A DNA stretch of 64,000 nt, taken from NCBI GenBank assembly GCA_003674045.1, contig PENC01000004.1, positions 389,123-453,122 of the forward strand, written 5' to 3'. The first letter of the stretch is position 1, and every line of letters starts with the position of its first letter. This document shows positions 8,448 to 18,663 of the stretch, piece after piece. The notes under the pieces are model-generated. The model did not search any database and had not been told where the DNA came from. It saw only the letters and a list, made by a program, of their open reading frames with translations. This DNA is from Streptomyces griseocarneus (GTDB lineage Bacteria; Actinomycetota; Actinomycetes; Streptomycetales; Streptomycetaceae). The position numbers and the translations under genes were made by a program.

Positions 8448-9424
8448 GCAGCCCTCCCCGCGGCCGTGGCCGCACTCTCCCGCGAGCTCCCGCCCGCCTC
8501 GCCCGCTATCGCCAGGAACGCCTCCTCCAGGGAAGCCGTCCGCGCGTCGAGCCCCTCCAGCTCGACGTCCTTCTCCCGCGCCCAGAGCAGCAGCCCGGTC
8601 AGCGTCCGCTGGAGCTCGTGCGTCTGGAGCTCGATCCGGCCGTCGTTCTCCTCGTGCCGCGAGACCCCCAGCTCCGCGAGCGGCGGCAGGTCGCCCACGA
8701 ACCAGCCCACCGGCATCGCGAAGCGGATGCGCGACGGGTAGGAGCCGATGACCTCGCCGGGAGCGCCGGCCGTCACGATCTCGCCCGCGCGCATGATCGC
8801 GACCCGGTCGGCGAGGGCCTCGGCCTCCTCCAGGTAGTGCGTGGTGAGCAGCACCGTGGTGCCCTCCGCGCGCAGCGCGCGCACCAGCTCCCAGGTCGTG
8901 TGCCGCGCCTCGGGGTCCAGGCCCGTGGTCGGCTCGTCGAGGAACAGCACCTCGGGCCTGCCCAGCAGGGCGAGCGCGAGATCGAGGCGGCGCTTCTCAC
9001 CGCCGGAGAGCTGCTTGACCCGTACGTCGCGGCGGTCCGCGAGCCGCACCATGCCGAGCGCCTCGTCGGCCGGCCGCGCCCCCGTGGTGATGCCCGCCCA
9101 CATCCTGACCGTCTCCGCGACGGTCAGGTCCGCGGGGAAGCCGCCCTCCTGGAGCATCACCCCCGTCCGCGGCCGGACCGCGGCCCGTTCCACGTACGGA
9201 TCGTGGCCCAGCACCCGCACCCGCCCCCCGGTCGGCCGGGCCAGGCCCTCCAGCAGCTCGACCGTGGAGGTCTTGCCCGCGCCGTTCGTGCCCAGCAGGG
9301 CGAACAGCTCGCCCCGCCCCACGGTGAACGAGACCCCCCGCACCGCCTCGAAGCCCTTGTCCCCCTCGGGGCCGTAGCGACGGCGCAGCCCCGAGACCTC
9401 GATCACACTGTCCCCGATGTCCAT
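8444..9424 (-). CDS. ABC transporter ATPase (DrrA-like)
   Basis: 326 residues. Walker A GTNGAGKT at 45-52, signature LSGGEKRR at about 139, Walker B VLFLDEPTTGLD at about 159-170 and a switch His in LLTTHYLEEAEALADR. The C-terminal ~90 residues form the extension typical of DrrA-type exporters. It is first in the leftward order ATPase, permease, kinase, regulator, a common arrangement for antibiotic or lipid stress modules. It starts at ATG 9424; no clear promoter was assigned in the 100 bases upstream. Confidence 0.93.
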   Translation of the reverse strand: MDIGDSVIEVSGLRRRYGPEGDKGFEAVRGVSFTVGRGELFALLGTNGAGKTSTVELLEGLARPTGGRVRVLGHDPYVERAAVRPRTGVMLQEGGFPADLTVAETVRMWAGITTGARPADEALGMVRLADRRDVRVKQLSGGEKRRLDLALALLGRPEVLFLDEPTTGLDPEARHTTWELVRALRAEGTTVLLTTHYLEEAEALADRVAIMRAGEIVTAGAPGEVIGSYPSRIRFAMPVGWFVGDLPPLAELGVSRHEENDGRIELQTHELQRTLTGLLLWAREKDVELEGLDARTASLEEAFLAIAGEAGGSSRESAATAAGRAA

Positions 9425-9522
9425 GCTCCAAGCCTCCCGCCGGTTCCGGCCCGGGAGCAGTGCGAGCTGTCATGACCTCGGATGACGAATGTCATCAGGG
9501 GGCTGCGCACGAGGGAAACGCA

Positions 9523-9552
9523 GAAGGCCCCGGTCGTATGACCGGGGCCTTC
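9523..9552. terminator. Terminator behind the second tRNA-Gly(GCC)
   Basis: A perfect 13-bp stem gaaggccccggtc / gaccggggccttc with loop gtat. It lies just downstream of the leftward tRNA-Gly at 9561 and nearly duplicates the hairpin at 5433. Confidence 0.8.
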
Positions 9553-9560
9553 CATCTCTG

Positions 9561-9633
<73 letters not shown>

Positions 9634-9711
9634 ATTGCTGCCGACCGGCTTTCACCGGGCGGTGCGAACACCACTCTACCGGACTCCGAGGAGTGGTCGG
9701 TACGTGGTGAG

Positions 9712-9783
9712 AGCGGGTGACAGGAATCGCACACTGCGCCTCCCTCTTGGAAAGAGGGCGCTCTACTACTGAGCTACACCCGC
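9712..9783 (-). tRNA. tRNA-Gly (anticodon UCC), aberrant D and T arms, copy 1
   Basis: On the minus strand: acceptor GCGGGUG/CACCCGC, D-stem GCUC/GAGC with a 7-base loop AGUAGUA lacking the G18-G19 pair, anticodon stem CCCUC/GAGGG with loop UUUCCAA (UCC). The T-arm reads GUGUGCGAUUCCUGU: GUGC replaces the usual UUC motif and the stem pairs poorly. All three UCC copies share these changes, so they are not sequencing noise. The 3' CCA is not encoded. Confidence 0.85.
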
Positions 9784-9825
9784 ATGTCGACCGCCGGACC
9801 ACTGACGTGGACGGCAGACGATCAG

Positions 9826-9897
9826 AGCGGGTGACAGGAATCGCACACTGCGCCTCCCCCTTGGAAAGGGGGCGCTCTACTACTGAGCTACACCCGC
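9826..9897 (-). tRNA. tRNA-Gly (anticodon UCC), aberrant D and T arms, copy 2
   Basis: As copy 1 but with anticodon stem CCCCC/GGGGG. The bases following its 3' end (gatcag on the + strand) match those of copy 3, showing tandem duplication. Confidence 0.85.
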
Positions 9898-9956
9898 ATG
9901 ATCTCGTACCGCGCAGCCGTTCCGCCGGGGCGGTACGACCGTTCGGAAACGATCAG

Positions 9957-10028
9957 AGCGGGTGACAGGAATCGCACACTGCGCCTCCCCCTTGGAAAGG
10001 GGGCGCTCTACTACTGAGCTACACCCGC
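9957..10028 (-). tRNA. tRNA-Gly (anticodon UCC), aberrant D and T arms, copy 3
   Basis: The mature sequence is identical to copy 2. It is the first of the leftward series; a promoter should lie in 10029-10100, but no convincing hexamers were assigned. Confidence 0.85.
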
Positions 10029-10184
10029 ATGACCCCGAAGTCCCGGCGGTTTCCCGTCCGTTCCCCTCGGCGTGATCATCACTCTAGCGGATCAACGGGG
10101 CTGCTTGGCAACTCGGCGGGACACCGGGCGGCCGCCGGGGGTTCATCGCCCGGCACCCGGTGGCCCGCCGGTCGGACCAGGTGC

Positions 10185-10502
10185 TCAGCCGGCCTCGTTG
10201 AACGCCTCGTAGACGCGCTTGGGGATGCGGCCGCGCGGCGGGACGTCCATCCCGTGGGAGCGGGCCCACGCGCGCACCGCCGAGGGGTCCGGCGCGACCG
10301 AGGTGCGGCGGTAGACCTTCCCCGAGCGGGACTGCTTGCGGCCGGCGTCCACATAGCGGGCGAGGGCGGCGCGCAGTTTCTTTGCATTGGCGGTGTTGAG
10401 GTCGATCTCGTACGACTTGCCGTCGAGGCCGAAGGAGACCGTCTCCGCGGCTTCCCCGCCGTCGATGTCATCGGAGAGCGTGACCACTACGCGCTGTGCC
10501 AC
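10185..10502 (-). CDS. lsr2: Lsr2 nucleoid-associated protein
   Basis: 105 residues. The N-terminal dimerisation domain (1-60) begins MAQRVVVTLSDDIDG and includes YEIDLN; the C-terminal DNA-binding domain (70-105) carries the AT-hook-like RGR at 90-92 in PPRGRIPKRV. Lsr2 is the actinobacterial H-NS counterpart: it bridges AT-rich DNA and silences horizontally acquired genes and cryptic clusters. Length and motifs are standard. It is transcribed away from purS; the shared 300-base region is unusually AT-rich for this genome, a plausible Lsr2 target. Confidence 0.95.
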   Translation of the reverse strand: MAQRVVVTLSDDIDGGEAAETVSFGLDGKSYEIDLNTANAKKLRAALARYVDAGRKQSRSGKVYRRTSVAPDPSAVRAWARSHGMDVPPRGRIPKRVYEAFNEAG

Positions 10503-10728
10503 GAATATGGGTCCTTTCCGCGGGCGACACCACGGGTGAGCTGCGGTGCCGCGGGGTTCCAGTTGTTCCGGATCAATGATTATTCATTTGTACAACGAAG
10601 GCCATTGAAAAGGGAAGGCGGTTAATTCCTCCGGCGTGGCCGTCGGCAATCAGGACCGTACATTTTCCCCGGGATTTTCCCCGGGTTCTTCCTGTGTCGA
10701 TGCGTAAACGTAACAGGGCCCGTCTCAT

Positions 10729-10762
10729 ATCTATGCGCGTAGATTTTTTGGCGCTGTACTCT
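10729..10762 (+). promoter_or_regulatory. Candidate purS promoter with palindromic operator
   Basis: The lsr2-purS gap (10503-10805) holds a 16-base near-palindrome, atctatgcgcgtagat, at 10729-10744 (one mismatched pair). A -10-like tactct lies at 10757-10762, so the palindrome covers the expected -35 position, a layout suited to repression. The -35 itself is poor. The regulator is unknown. Confidence 0.45.
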
Positions 10763-10805
10763 GGCCACACCGCTTCAGCTCACGCACCACACACCGGGAG
10801 TGCCA

Positions 10806-11051
10806 GTGGCACGCGTCGTAGTCGACGTCATGCTCAAGCCGGAGATCCTCGACCCGCAGGGGCAGGCGGTGCAGCGCGCGCTGCCTCGCCTGGGATTCGA
10901 GGGGATCGCCGACGTCCGTCAGGGCAAGCGCTTTGAACTCGAGGTGGAGGGACCGGTCGACGAGGCCGCCCTCGCCCGCATCCATGAGATGGCGGAAACG
11001 TTTCTCGCCAACACCGTCATCGAGGACTTCACCGTGCGGGTCGACTCGTGA
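10806..11051 (+). CDS. purS: Phosphoribosylformylglycinamidine synthase subunit PurS
   Basis: 81 residues from GTG 10806 (MARVVVDVMLKPEI). This start is preferred to GTG 10800 because GGGAG at 10796-10800 gives a 5-base spacing to it, whereas the earlier start would overlap the ribosome site. PurS bridges PurQ and PurL in the FGAM synthase complex of de novo purine synthesis. It overlaps purQ by 4 bases (GTGA), first gene of the purSQL operon. Confidence 0.93.
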   Translation: MARVVVDVMLKPEILDPQGQAVQRALPRLGFEGIADVRQGKRFELEVEGPVDEAALARIHEMAETFLANTVIEDFTVRVDS

Positions 11052-11724
11052 CCGCGCGCGTCGGAGTCGTCACCTTCCCCGGCACGCTCGACGACCGCGA
11101 CACTCAACGCGCCGTCCGTATCGCCGGATTGGAAGCGGTGCCGCTCTGGCACCGGGACAAGGACCTCAAGCAGGTCGACGCCGTGGTCCTGCCCGGCGGC
11201 TTCTCCTACGGCGACTACCTGCGGGCGGGCGCCATCTCCCGCTTCTCGCCGGTGATGGAATCCGTCATCGACCGGGCGAAGTCCGGGATGCCCGTCCTCG
11301 GGATCTGCAACGGCTTCCAGGTGCTCACCGAGTCGCACCTGCTGCCCGGCGCGATGCTCCGCAACAACCATCTGCACTTCATCTGCCGCGACCAGAAGCT
11401 GCGGGTGGAGAACGCGGACACCGCCTGGACGTCCGACTACGAGGCGGGCCAGGAGATCTCCGTCCCGCTGAAGAACATCGACGGCCGCTACGTGGCCGAC
11501 GAGCGCACCCTCGACGAGCTCGAGGCCGAGGGCCGCGTCGCCTTCCGCTACCTGGACGGCAACCCCAACGGCTCGCTGCGGGACATCGCCGGCATCACCA
11601 ACGCCGAGGGCAACGTCGTCGGCCTGATGCCGCACCCCGAGCACGCGGTCGAGCCGCTCATCGGCACCGGCCGCACGGACGGCCTCGGATTCTTCACGTC
11701 GATCCTCAAGAAGCTGGTCAACGC

Positions 11725-11728
<4 letters not shown>
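11048..11728 (+). CDS. purQ: Phosphoribosylformylglycinamidine synthase subunit PurQ (glutaminase)
   Basis: 226 residues, a class I glutamine amidotransferase. The nucleophile Cys is at about 87 in VLGICNGFQ; the catalytic His/Glu lie in the C-terminal MPHPEHAVE. It hydrolyses glutamine and passes ammonia to PurL for conversion of FGAR to FGAM. It is coupled on both sides by 4-base stop/start overlaps, so stoichiometric expression of the complex is likely. Confidence 0.96.
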
Positions 11729-13974
<2,246 letters not shown>

Positions 13975-13982
13975 CGCCGTCC

Positions 13983-14262
13983 GGCGCCCACCGGGCTGCG
14001 GCCTGCGCTTTCGCGTGCGCCTGCGGCCCGGCGGGGGCTGGTCGCGCAGTTCCCCGCGCCCCTGACGGGGCGCGCCCCCAGCCCTACGGATAGCCGACAT
14101 CCGGTGGAGGGGGCGGGGCCGGAGGGCGGGTTCTGAAACGACGGTGCACTGTCACGGCTTCCTGCCCGGATCGGCCGCACGCACCGCGTTTCAGGTTCCG
14201 GCCGGAGGTCCCGCCCCCGGCCCACAGACAACCCAGGGGCGCGGGGAACTGCGCGACAAGCC
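13983..14262. repeat. Intergenic inverted-repeat element, family A copy 2
   Basis: This element fills most of the gap 13975-14324. Arms gcgcagttccccgcgcccct at 14044-14063 and its exact complement at 14235-14254 flank inner ctgaaacgacggtgc / gcgtttcag. The left edge ggcgcccaccggg mirrors the right edge motif seen in other copies. Same orientation as copy 1. The long foldback could also terminate purL transcription. Confidence 0.8.
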
Positions 14263-14324
14263 CCCCACCGAACCCGCAGACGAAAACCGCAAAGCCAGCG
14301 CAGCGCTACGGCTAAGGTCGCCGC

Positions 14325-15137
14325 ATGGCAACCCCCCGTCAGCGCCCCCGTAAATACGACCTCGCCAAGACAACAGCCGCCATCACAGCGCAGCTGACAA
14401 ACATCCGCACCGTCGTCGCCACGCTCGACGAAGGGCAGTTCGGGCTGCCCACACCCCTCCCCGCCTGGACCGTGCGGGAGTTGGTCGCGCACATCGCGCT
14501 CGCCGGTGCCCGCGTCGTCAACCGCAATCTCGAACAACCCCCGCCTCCCGCGCAGCAGATCACTGCCGCCCAGTGGCCCGCCGCGGCTGCCGCCACCGCC
14601 GGGCATGCCGCCGAGAGGGCGCGCGAGGCCGCCGCCGAGTGGGAGCCGCTCGCGCTGATCGACGATGTCGCGAGCCGGTTCGCCGTACTGACGGCCGGTA
14701 CGGCCGACACGGCCGCTCCCGCCCCCGACCGACTGCTCGCGGTGCGAGCAGGGGCGATGCGGCTGGACGACTTCCTGGCCACGCGCTGCGTCGAACTCGC
14801 CGTCCACACCGACGATCTCGCGGCCGCGCTCGGCACGGAGATCCCGTGCGACCGGCACGTCCTGGCCACGGCCTGCCGGGTGCTGGCGGACGCGCTCGCC
14901 GCGCAGGCGCCCGGCGGCTCGGTGGAGGTGCGTATTCCGCCGTTTGCAGTCGTGCAGTGCGTCGAAGGGCCCAAGCACACCCGCGGCACGCCGCCCAACG
15001 TCGTGGAGACCGACGCGCGGACGTGGCTGCGCCTCGCGACGGGCCGTACGGACTGGGCGACGGCCCTGGACGCGGCGGCGGTCGCGGCCAGTGGTGAACG
15101 GGCCGATCTCTCCGGCCACTTGCCCCTGCTCAGATGA
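14325..15137 (+). CDS. Sterol-carrier / maleylpyruvate-isomerase-like protein
   Basis: 270 residues. The N-terminal helical part (LPAWTVRELVAHIALAGARVVNR) looks like the DinB/mycothiol-dependent isomerase fold, followed by the LDDFLATRCVELAVHTDDLAAAL segment typical of TIGR03083-type proteins. The C-terminus (GPKHTRGTPPNVVETDARTWLRLATG) is an SCP2-like domain. Actinobacterial genomes often keep this gene between purL and purF, yet a purine role is not known. Metal ligands were not assigned. Hypothetical thiol-dependent enzyme or lipid-binding protein. Confidence 0.75.
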   Translation: MATPRQRPRKYDLAKTTAAITAQLTNIRTVVATLDEGQFGLPTPLPAWTVRELVAHIALAGARVVNRNLEQPPPPAQQITAAQWPAAAAATAGHAAERAREAAAEWEPLALIDDVASRFAVLTAGTADTAAPAPDRLLAVRAGAMRLDDFLATRCVELAVHTDDLAAALGTEIPCDRHVLATACRVLADALAAQAPGGSVEVRIPPFAVVQCVEGPKHTRGTPPNVVETDARTWLRLATGRTDWATALDAAAVAASGERADLSGHLPLLR

Positions 15138-15220
15138 GCACATGAATACGGAGGGTTCCCCCACCGTGCGCGCCGGTCACGTGGCTGTGCGTGGTGTGAG
15201 CTATCCCTGGTCATCCCCGG

Positions 15221-15250
15221 TTCGGATGAACCACGCGACTGCCATAGACT
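15221..15250 (+). promoter_or_regulatory. purF promoter, probably giving a leaderless mRNA
   Basis: ttcgga at 15221-15226 and tagact at 15245-15250, 18 bases apart. The GTG start of purF at 15258 lies 8 bases beyond the -10, where transcription would begin, and no ribosome site precedes it. Confidence 0.5.
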
Positions 15251-15257
15251 CGGTCAT

Positions 15258-16775
15258 GTGCCTCGTGGTGATGGACGACTCAACCACGACCTGCTCCCCG
15301 GCGAGAAGGGCCCCCAGGACGCTTGTGGCGTCTTCGGTGTCTGGGCTCCGGGCGAAGAGGTCGCCAAGCTCACCTATTTCGGGTTGTATGCCCTGCAGCA
15401 CCGCGGACAGGAGTCCGCGGGCATCGCAGTGAGCAACGGCTCCCAAATTCTCGTCTTCAAGGACATGGGACTGGTTTCCCAGGTCTTCGACGAGACTTCC
15501 CTCAGCTCTCTCCAGGGCCATATCGCGGTCGGCCACGCCCGCTACTCCACCACCGGTGCCTCGGTGTGGGAGAACGCGCAGCCGACCTTCCGGGCGACGG
15601 CCAACGGCTCGATCGCACTCGGTCACAATGGCAATCTGGTGAACACCGCGGAACTCGCGGAAATGGTCGCCGCCCTCCCCCGGGAGAACGGCCGGGCCAC
15701 CCAGGTCGCGGCGACCAACGACACCGATCTGGTCACCGCCCTGCTCGCGGGCCAGACCGATGCCGACGGCAAGCCGCTGACGATCGAGGAAGCGGCCACC
15801 AAGGTCCTCCCGGACGTCAAGGGCGCCTTCTCGCTCGTCTTCATGGACGAACACACCCTCTACGCCGCCCGTGACCCGCAGGGCATCCGCCCGCTCGTCC
15901 TCGGCCGCCTGGAGCGCGGCTGGGTGGTGGCCTCCGAGAGCGCCGCCCTGGACATCTGCGGTGCCACGTTCGTCCGCGAGGTCGAGCCGGGCGAGCTCAT
16001 CGCCATCGACGAGCAGGGCGTCCGCACGTCCCGCTTCGCCGAGGCCCGGCCCAAGGGCTGCGTCTTCGAGTACGTCTACCTCGCGCGCCCCGACACCGAC
16101 ATCGCGGGCCGCAACGTCTACCTCTCCCGGGTCGAGATGGGCCGCAGGCTCGCCGCCGAGGCCCCGGTCGAGGCCGACCTGGTGATACCGACCCCGGAGT
16201 CCGGCACCCCCGCCGCCGTCGGCTACGCCGAGGCCAGCGGCATCCCGTACGGCGCGGGCCTGGTGAAGAACTCGTACGTGGGCCGGACCTTCATCCAGCC
16301 CAGCCAGACCATCCGCCAGCTCGGCATCCGGCTCAAGCTGAACCCCCTCAAGGAAGTCATCCGCGGCAAGCGGCTCGTGGTCGTCGACGACTCGATCGTC
16401 CGCGGCAACACCCAGCGGGCCCTGGTGCGGATGCTGCGCGAGGCGGGCGCGGCCGAGGTGCACGTGCGCATCTCCTCGCCGCCCGTGAAGTGGCCCTGCT
16501 TCTTCGGCATCGACTTCGCCACCCGCGCCGAGCTGATCGCCAACGGGATGACCGTCGAGGAGATCGGCAAGTCGCTGGGCGCCGACTCGCTCGCCTACAT
16601 CTCGCTGGACGGCATGATCGAGGCGACCACCATCGCCAAGCCGAACCTGTGCCGGGCCTGCTTCGACGGGGAGTACCCGATGGAGCTGCCCGACCCCGAG
16701 CTGCTCGGCAAGCAGCTGCTGGAGACCGAGCTGGCCGGTGGCGCGGACGCCGCCGACGCGCTCCGTCGCCCGTAA
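15258..16775 (+). CDS. purF: Amidophosphoribosyltransferase
   Basis: 505 residues from GTG 15258, catalysing the first committed step of purine synthesis (PRPP plus glutamine to phosphoribosylamine). The nucleophile Cys is at about 23 in DACGVFG after a 22-residue propeptide, as in Bacillus-type PurF that is self-cleaved. Other landmarks: FGLYALQHRGQESAG, the PRPP loop VVVDDSIVRGNT, and Fe-S-type Cys residues around WPCFFGID and LCRACFDGEYP. purM follows 36 bases later. Confidence 0.96.
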   Translation: MPRGDGRLNHDLLPGEKGPQDACGVFGVWAPGEEVAKLTYFGLYALQHRGQESAGIAVSNGSQILVFKDMGLVSQVFDETSLSSLQGHIAVGHARYSTTGASVWENAQPTFRATANGSIALGHNGNLVNTAELAEMVAALPRENGRATQVAATNDTDLVTALLAGQTDADGKPLTIEEAATKVLPDVKGAFSLVFMDEHTLYAARDPQGIRPLVLGRLERGWVVASESAALDICGATFVREVEPGELIAIDEQGVRTSRFAEARPKGCVFEYVYLARPDTDIAGRNVYLSRVEMGRRLAAEAPVEADLVIPTPESGTPAAVGYAEASGIPYGAGLVKNSYVGRTFIQPSQTIRQLGIRLKLNPLKEVIRGKRLVVVDDSIVRGNTQRALVRMLREAGAAEVHVRISSPPVKWPCFFGIDFATRAELIANGMTVEEIGKSLGADSLAYISLDGMIEATTIAKPNLCRACFDGEYPMELPDPELLGKQLLETELAGGADAADALRRP

Positions 16776-16811
16776 CGCTCCGTAGTTCCGTACGACACGA
16801 AAGTTCACAGC

Positions 16812-17879
16812 ATGTCTGCGACCACCGGTGCCAGCTACGCAAGCGCGGGCGTCGACATCGAAGCCGGCGATCTCGCCGTCGAGCTCATGAAGAAGTGGGT
16901 GAAGAAGGCCACCCGTCCCGAGGTCGTCGGCGGCCTCGGCGGCTTCGCCGGGCTGTTCGACGCCAGTGCCCTCAAGCGCTACGAGCGCCCGCTGCTCGCC
17001 TCCGCGACCGACGGTGTCGGCACGAAGGTCGACATCGCGCGCCGGATGGGGGTCTACGACACCATCGGCCACGACCTCGTCGGCATGGTCGTCGACGACC
17101 TGGTGGTCTGCGGCGCCGAGCCGCTGTTCATGACCGACTACATCTGCGTCGGCAAGGTGCACCCCGAGCGGGTCGCCGCCATCGTCAAGGGCATCGCCGA
17201 GGGCTGTGTCCTCGCGGGCTGCGCCCTGGTCGGCGGCGAGACCGCCGAGCACCCCGGGCTCCTCGGGGCGGACGAGTTCGACGTGGCCGGGGCCGGCACG
17301 GGCGTGGTCGAGGCCGACCGGCTGCTGGGCGCGGATCGCATCCGTAAGGGTGACGCGGTCATCGCGATGGCCTCCTCCGGACTTCACTCGAACGGGTACT
17401 CACTGGTCCGCCATGTGCTGTTCGACCGTGCGGGCTGGGCGCTGGAGCGGGAGGTGCCCGAGTTCGGCCGCACCCTCGGCGAGGAGCTGCTGGAGCCCAC
17501 CAGGATCTACTCGCTCGACTGCCTGGCCCTCACCCGTACGGCCCAGGTGCACGCCTTCTCGCACATCACCGGCGGCGGGCTCGCCAACAACCTCGCCCGG
17601 GTGATCCCGGACGGGCTGCACGCCACCGTCGATCGCTCCACCTGGGCGCCGGGCGCGGTCTTCGAGCTGGTCGGCGAGCTGGGGCAGGTGGCGCGCCCCG
17701 AGCTGGAGAAGACCCTCAACATGGGCGTCGGCATGATGGCCGTCGTGCCGCAGGAGTCCGTGGAGGTGGCCCTCGCCACCTGTGCCGACCGTGGTGTCGA
17801 CGCCTGGGTGGCGGGAGAGATCACCGAACGCGGTGACCACGCCGAGGCCGTGGCCCTGACCGGTGACTACGCGAGCTGA
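16812..17879 (+). CDS. purM: Phosphoribosylformylglycinamidine cyclo-ligase (AIR synthetase)
   Basis: 355 residues. Begins SYASAGVDIEAGD, has the ATP-binding LLASATDGVGTK and VDDLVVCGAEPLFMTDYI blocks, GGETAEHPG and the C-terminal ITGGGLANNLARV. It closes the imidazole ring of AIR after the PurSQL step. Co-directional with purF; a bidirectional terminator follows at 17996. Confidence 0.97.
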   Translation: MSATTGASYASAGVDIEAGDLAVELMKKWVKKATRPEVVGGLGGFAGLFDASALKRYERPLLASATDGVGTKVDIARRMGVYDTIGHDLVGMVVDDLVVCGAEPLFMTDYICVGKVHPERVAAIVKGIAEGCVLAGCALVGGETAEHPGLLGADEFDVAGAGTGVVEADRLLGADRIRKGDAVIAMASSGLHSNGYSLVRHVLFDRAGWALEREVPEFGRTLGEELLEPTRIYSLDCLALTRTAQVHAFSHITGGGLANNLARVIPDGLHATVDRSTWAPGAVFELVGELGQVARPELEKTLNMGVGMMAVVPQESVEVALATCADRGVDAWVAGEITERGDHAEAVALTGDYAS

Positions 17880-17995
17880 CGCACGACGCGTCACGGCCGG
17901 CCCCGGAGCGTCACCGCCGCCCGGGGCCAGCCGGGCCATGCCTGTCGGCCCCCGGTCGTGGACGGCATCGGGGACAGCGCCGCGGACAGCACAGA

Positions 17996-18026
17996 AACCG
18001 GTCCGAGGGCATCCCTCGGACCGGTT
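17996..18026. terminator. Bidirectional terminator between purM and the DUF3073 gene
   Basis: A perfect 14-bp stem aaccggtccgaggg / ccctcggaccggtt with loop cat, placed between convergent genes. Confidence 0.8.
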
Positions 18027-18043
18027 CAGTGGGAGTTACGGCG

Positions 18044-18307
18044 TCAAGCGCGGCGACGGTAGGCGGGGGAGGAGTGGTCGGACTCCTGCTCGTCCTCGTC
18101 CTCGACGTTGTAGCGATCCGCGTACTGAGCGTACGGATCGTCGTCCAGCTCATCAGCCTTGTCGAGCGGCTCGCTGTTCAGCGGCTGCTTCGTCGTCGGC
18201 GATGCGCCCAGCTCATCAGCCAGACGTGAGAGGTCGGTCCCGCCGCTGTTGTACTTCAGCTGGCGGGCGACCTTTGTCTGCTTGGCCTTGGCCCGGCCGC
18301 GCCCCAT
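18044..18307 (-). CDS. DUF3073 small basic/acidic protein
   Basis: 87 residues. A strongly basic N-terminus (MGRGRAKAKQTKVARQLKY) is followed by an acidic middle with DPYAQYADRYNVEDEDE. This pattern is the actinobacterial DUF3073 family, conserved beside purM but without known function; the charged ends suggest nucleic-acid or ribosome contact. Its upstream gap 18308-18663 shows no gene. Confidence 0.88.
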   Translation of the reverse strand: MGRGRAKAKQTKVARQLKYNSGGTDLSRLADELGASPTTKQPLNSEPLDKADELDDDPYAQYADRYNVEDEDEQESDHSSPAYRRRA

Positions 18308-18663
18308 GGCTCGACCCCCTCAGTGACGGGGCTCGACGGCCCCAGAGTCTTGACACGCGTTCACGTTCATGAGTCAGAGCGGACCCTCGATGAGGTGTCC
18401 GGCCTGTAGGACTTCAACGGTACCTGCTTCCGCGGCCATACGGTACGTCGCCCGCATGACGTGCCACGGAGCACAACCCGAGGGGAGCCCCGTCCCCGCT
18501 GGTCAGCTGCGATTTTAACGTGTCTTGTGCGCCGACCCGCCGAGGGGTGGTGAGGGATCTCTCGCTCGCCGTCCCCGCACAGCGGGCTGTGGAGACCGCT
18601 GTGCGGATACCGAGCGTACGGGCGGACCGCCGTTCGCGGCCCCGCTTTTCCTACCGGCAGGTA
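18308..18663. other. Gene-free stretch between DUF3073 gene and vdh
   Basis: No convincing reading frame. It should hold the DUF3073 promoter at its left and holds the vdh terminator at its right. Nothing else recognised. Confidence 0.6.
18575..18606 (-). terminator. Terminator downstream of vdh
   Basis: An 11-bp stem ccgcacagcgg / ccgctgtgcgg with a 10-base loop, about 60 bases past the vdh stop on the minus strand. No U-run. Confidence 0.6.

Noticed and set aside
9712..10028. Calling the three odd tRNAs pseudogenes
   Set aside because: Three copies keep identical unusual arms while the acceptor and anticodon stems pair perfectly, and one has a different but still paired anticodon stem, which argues for selection.
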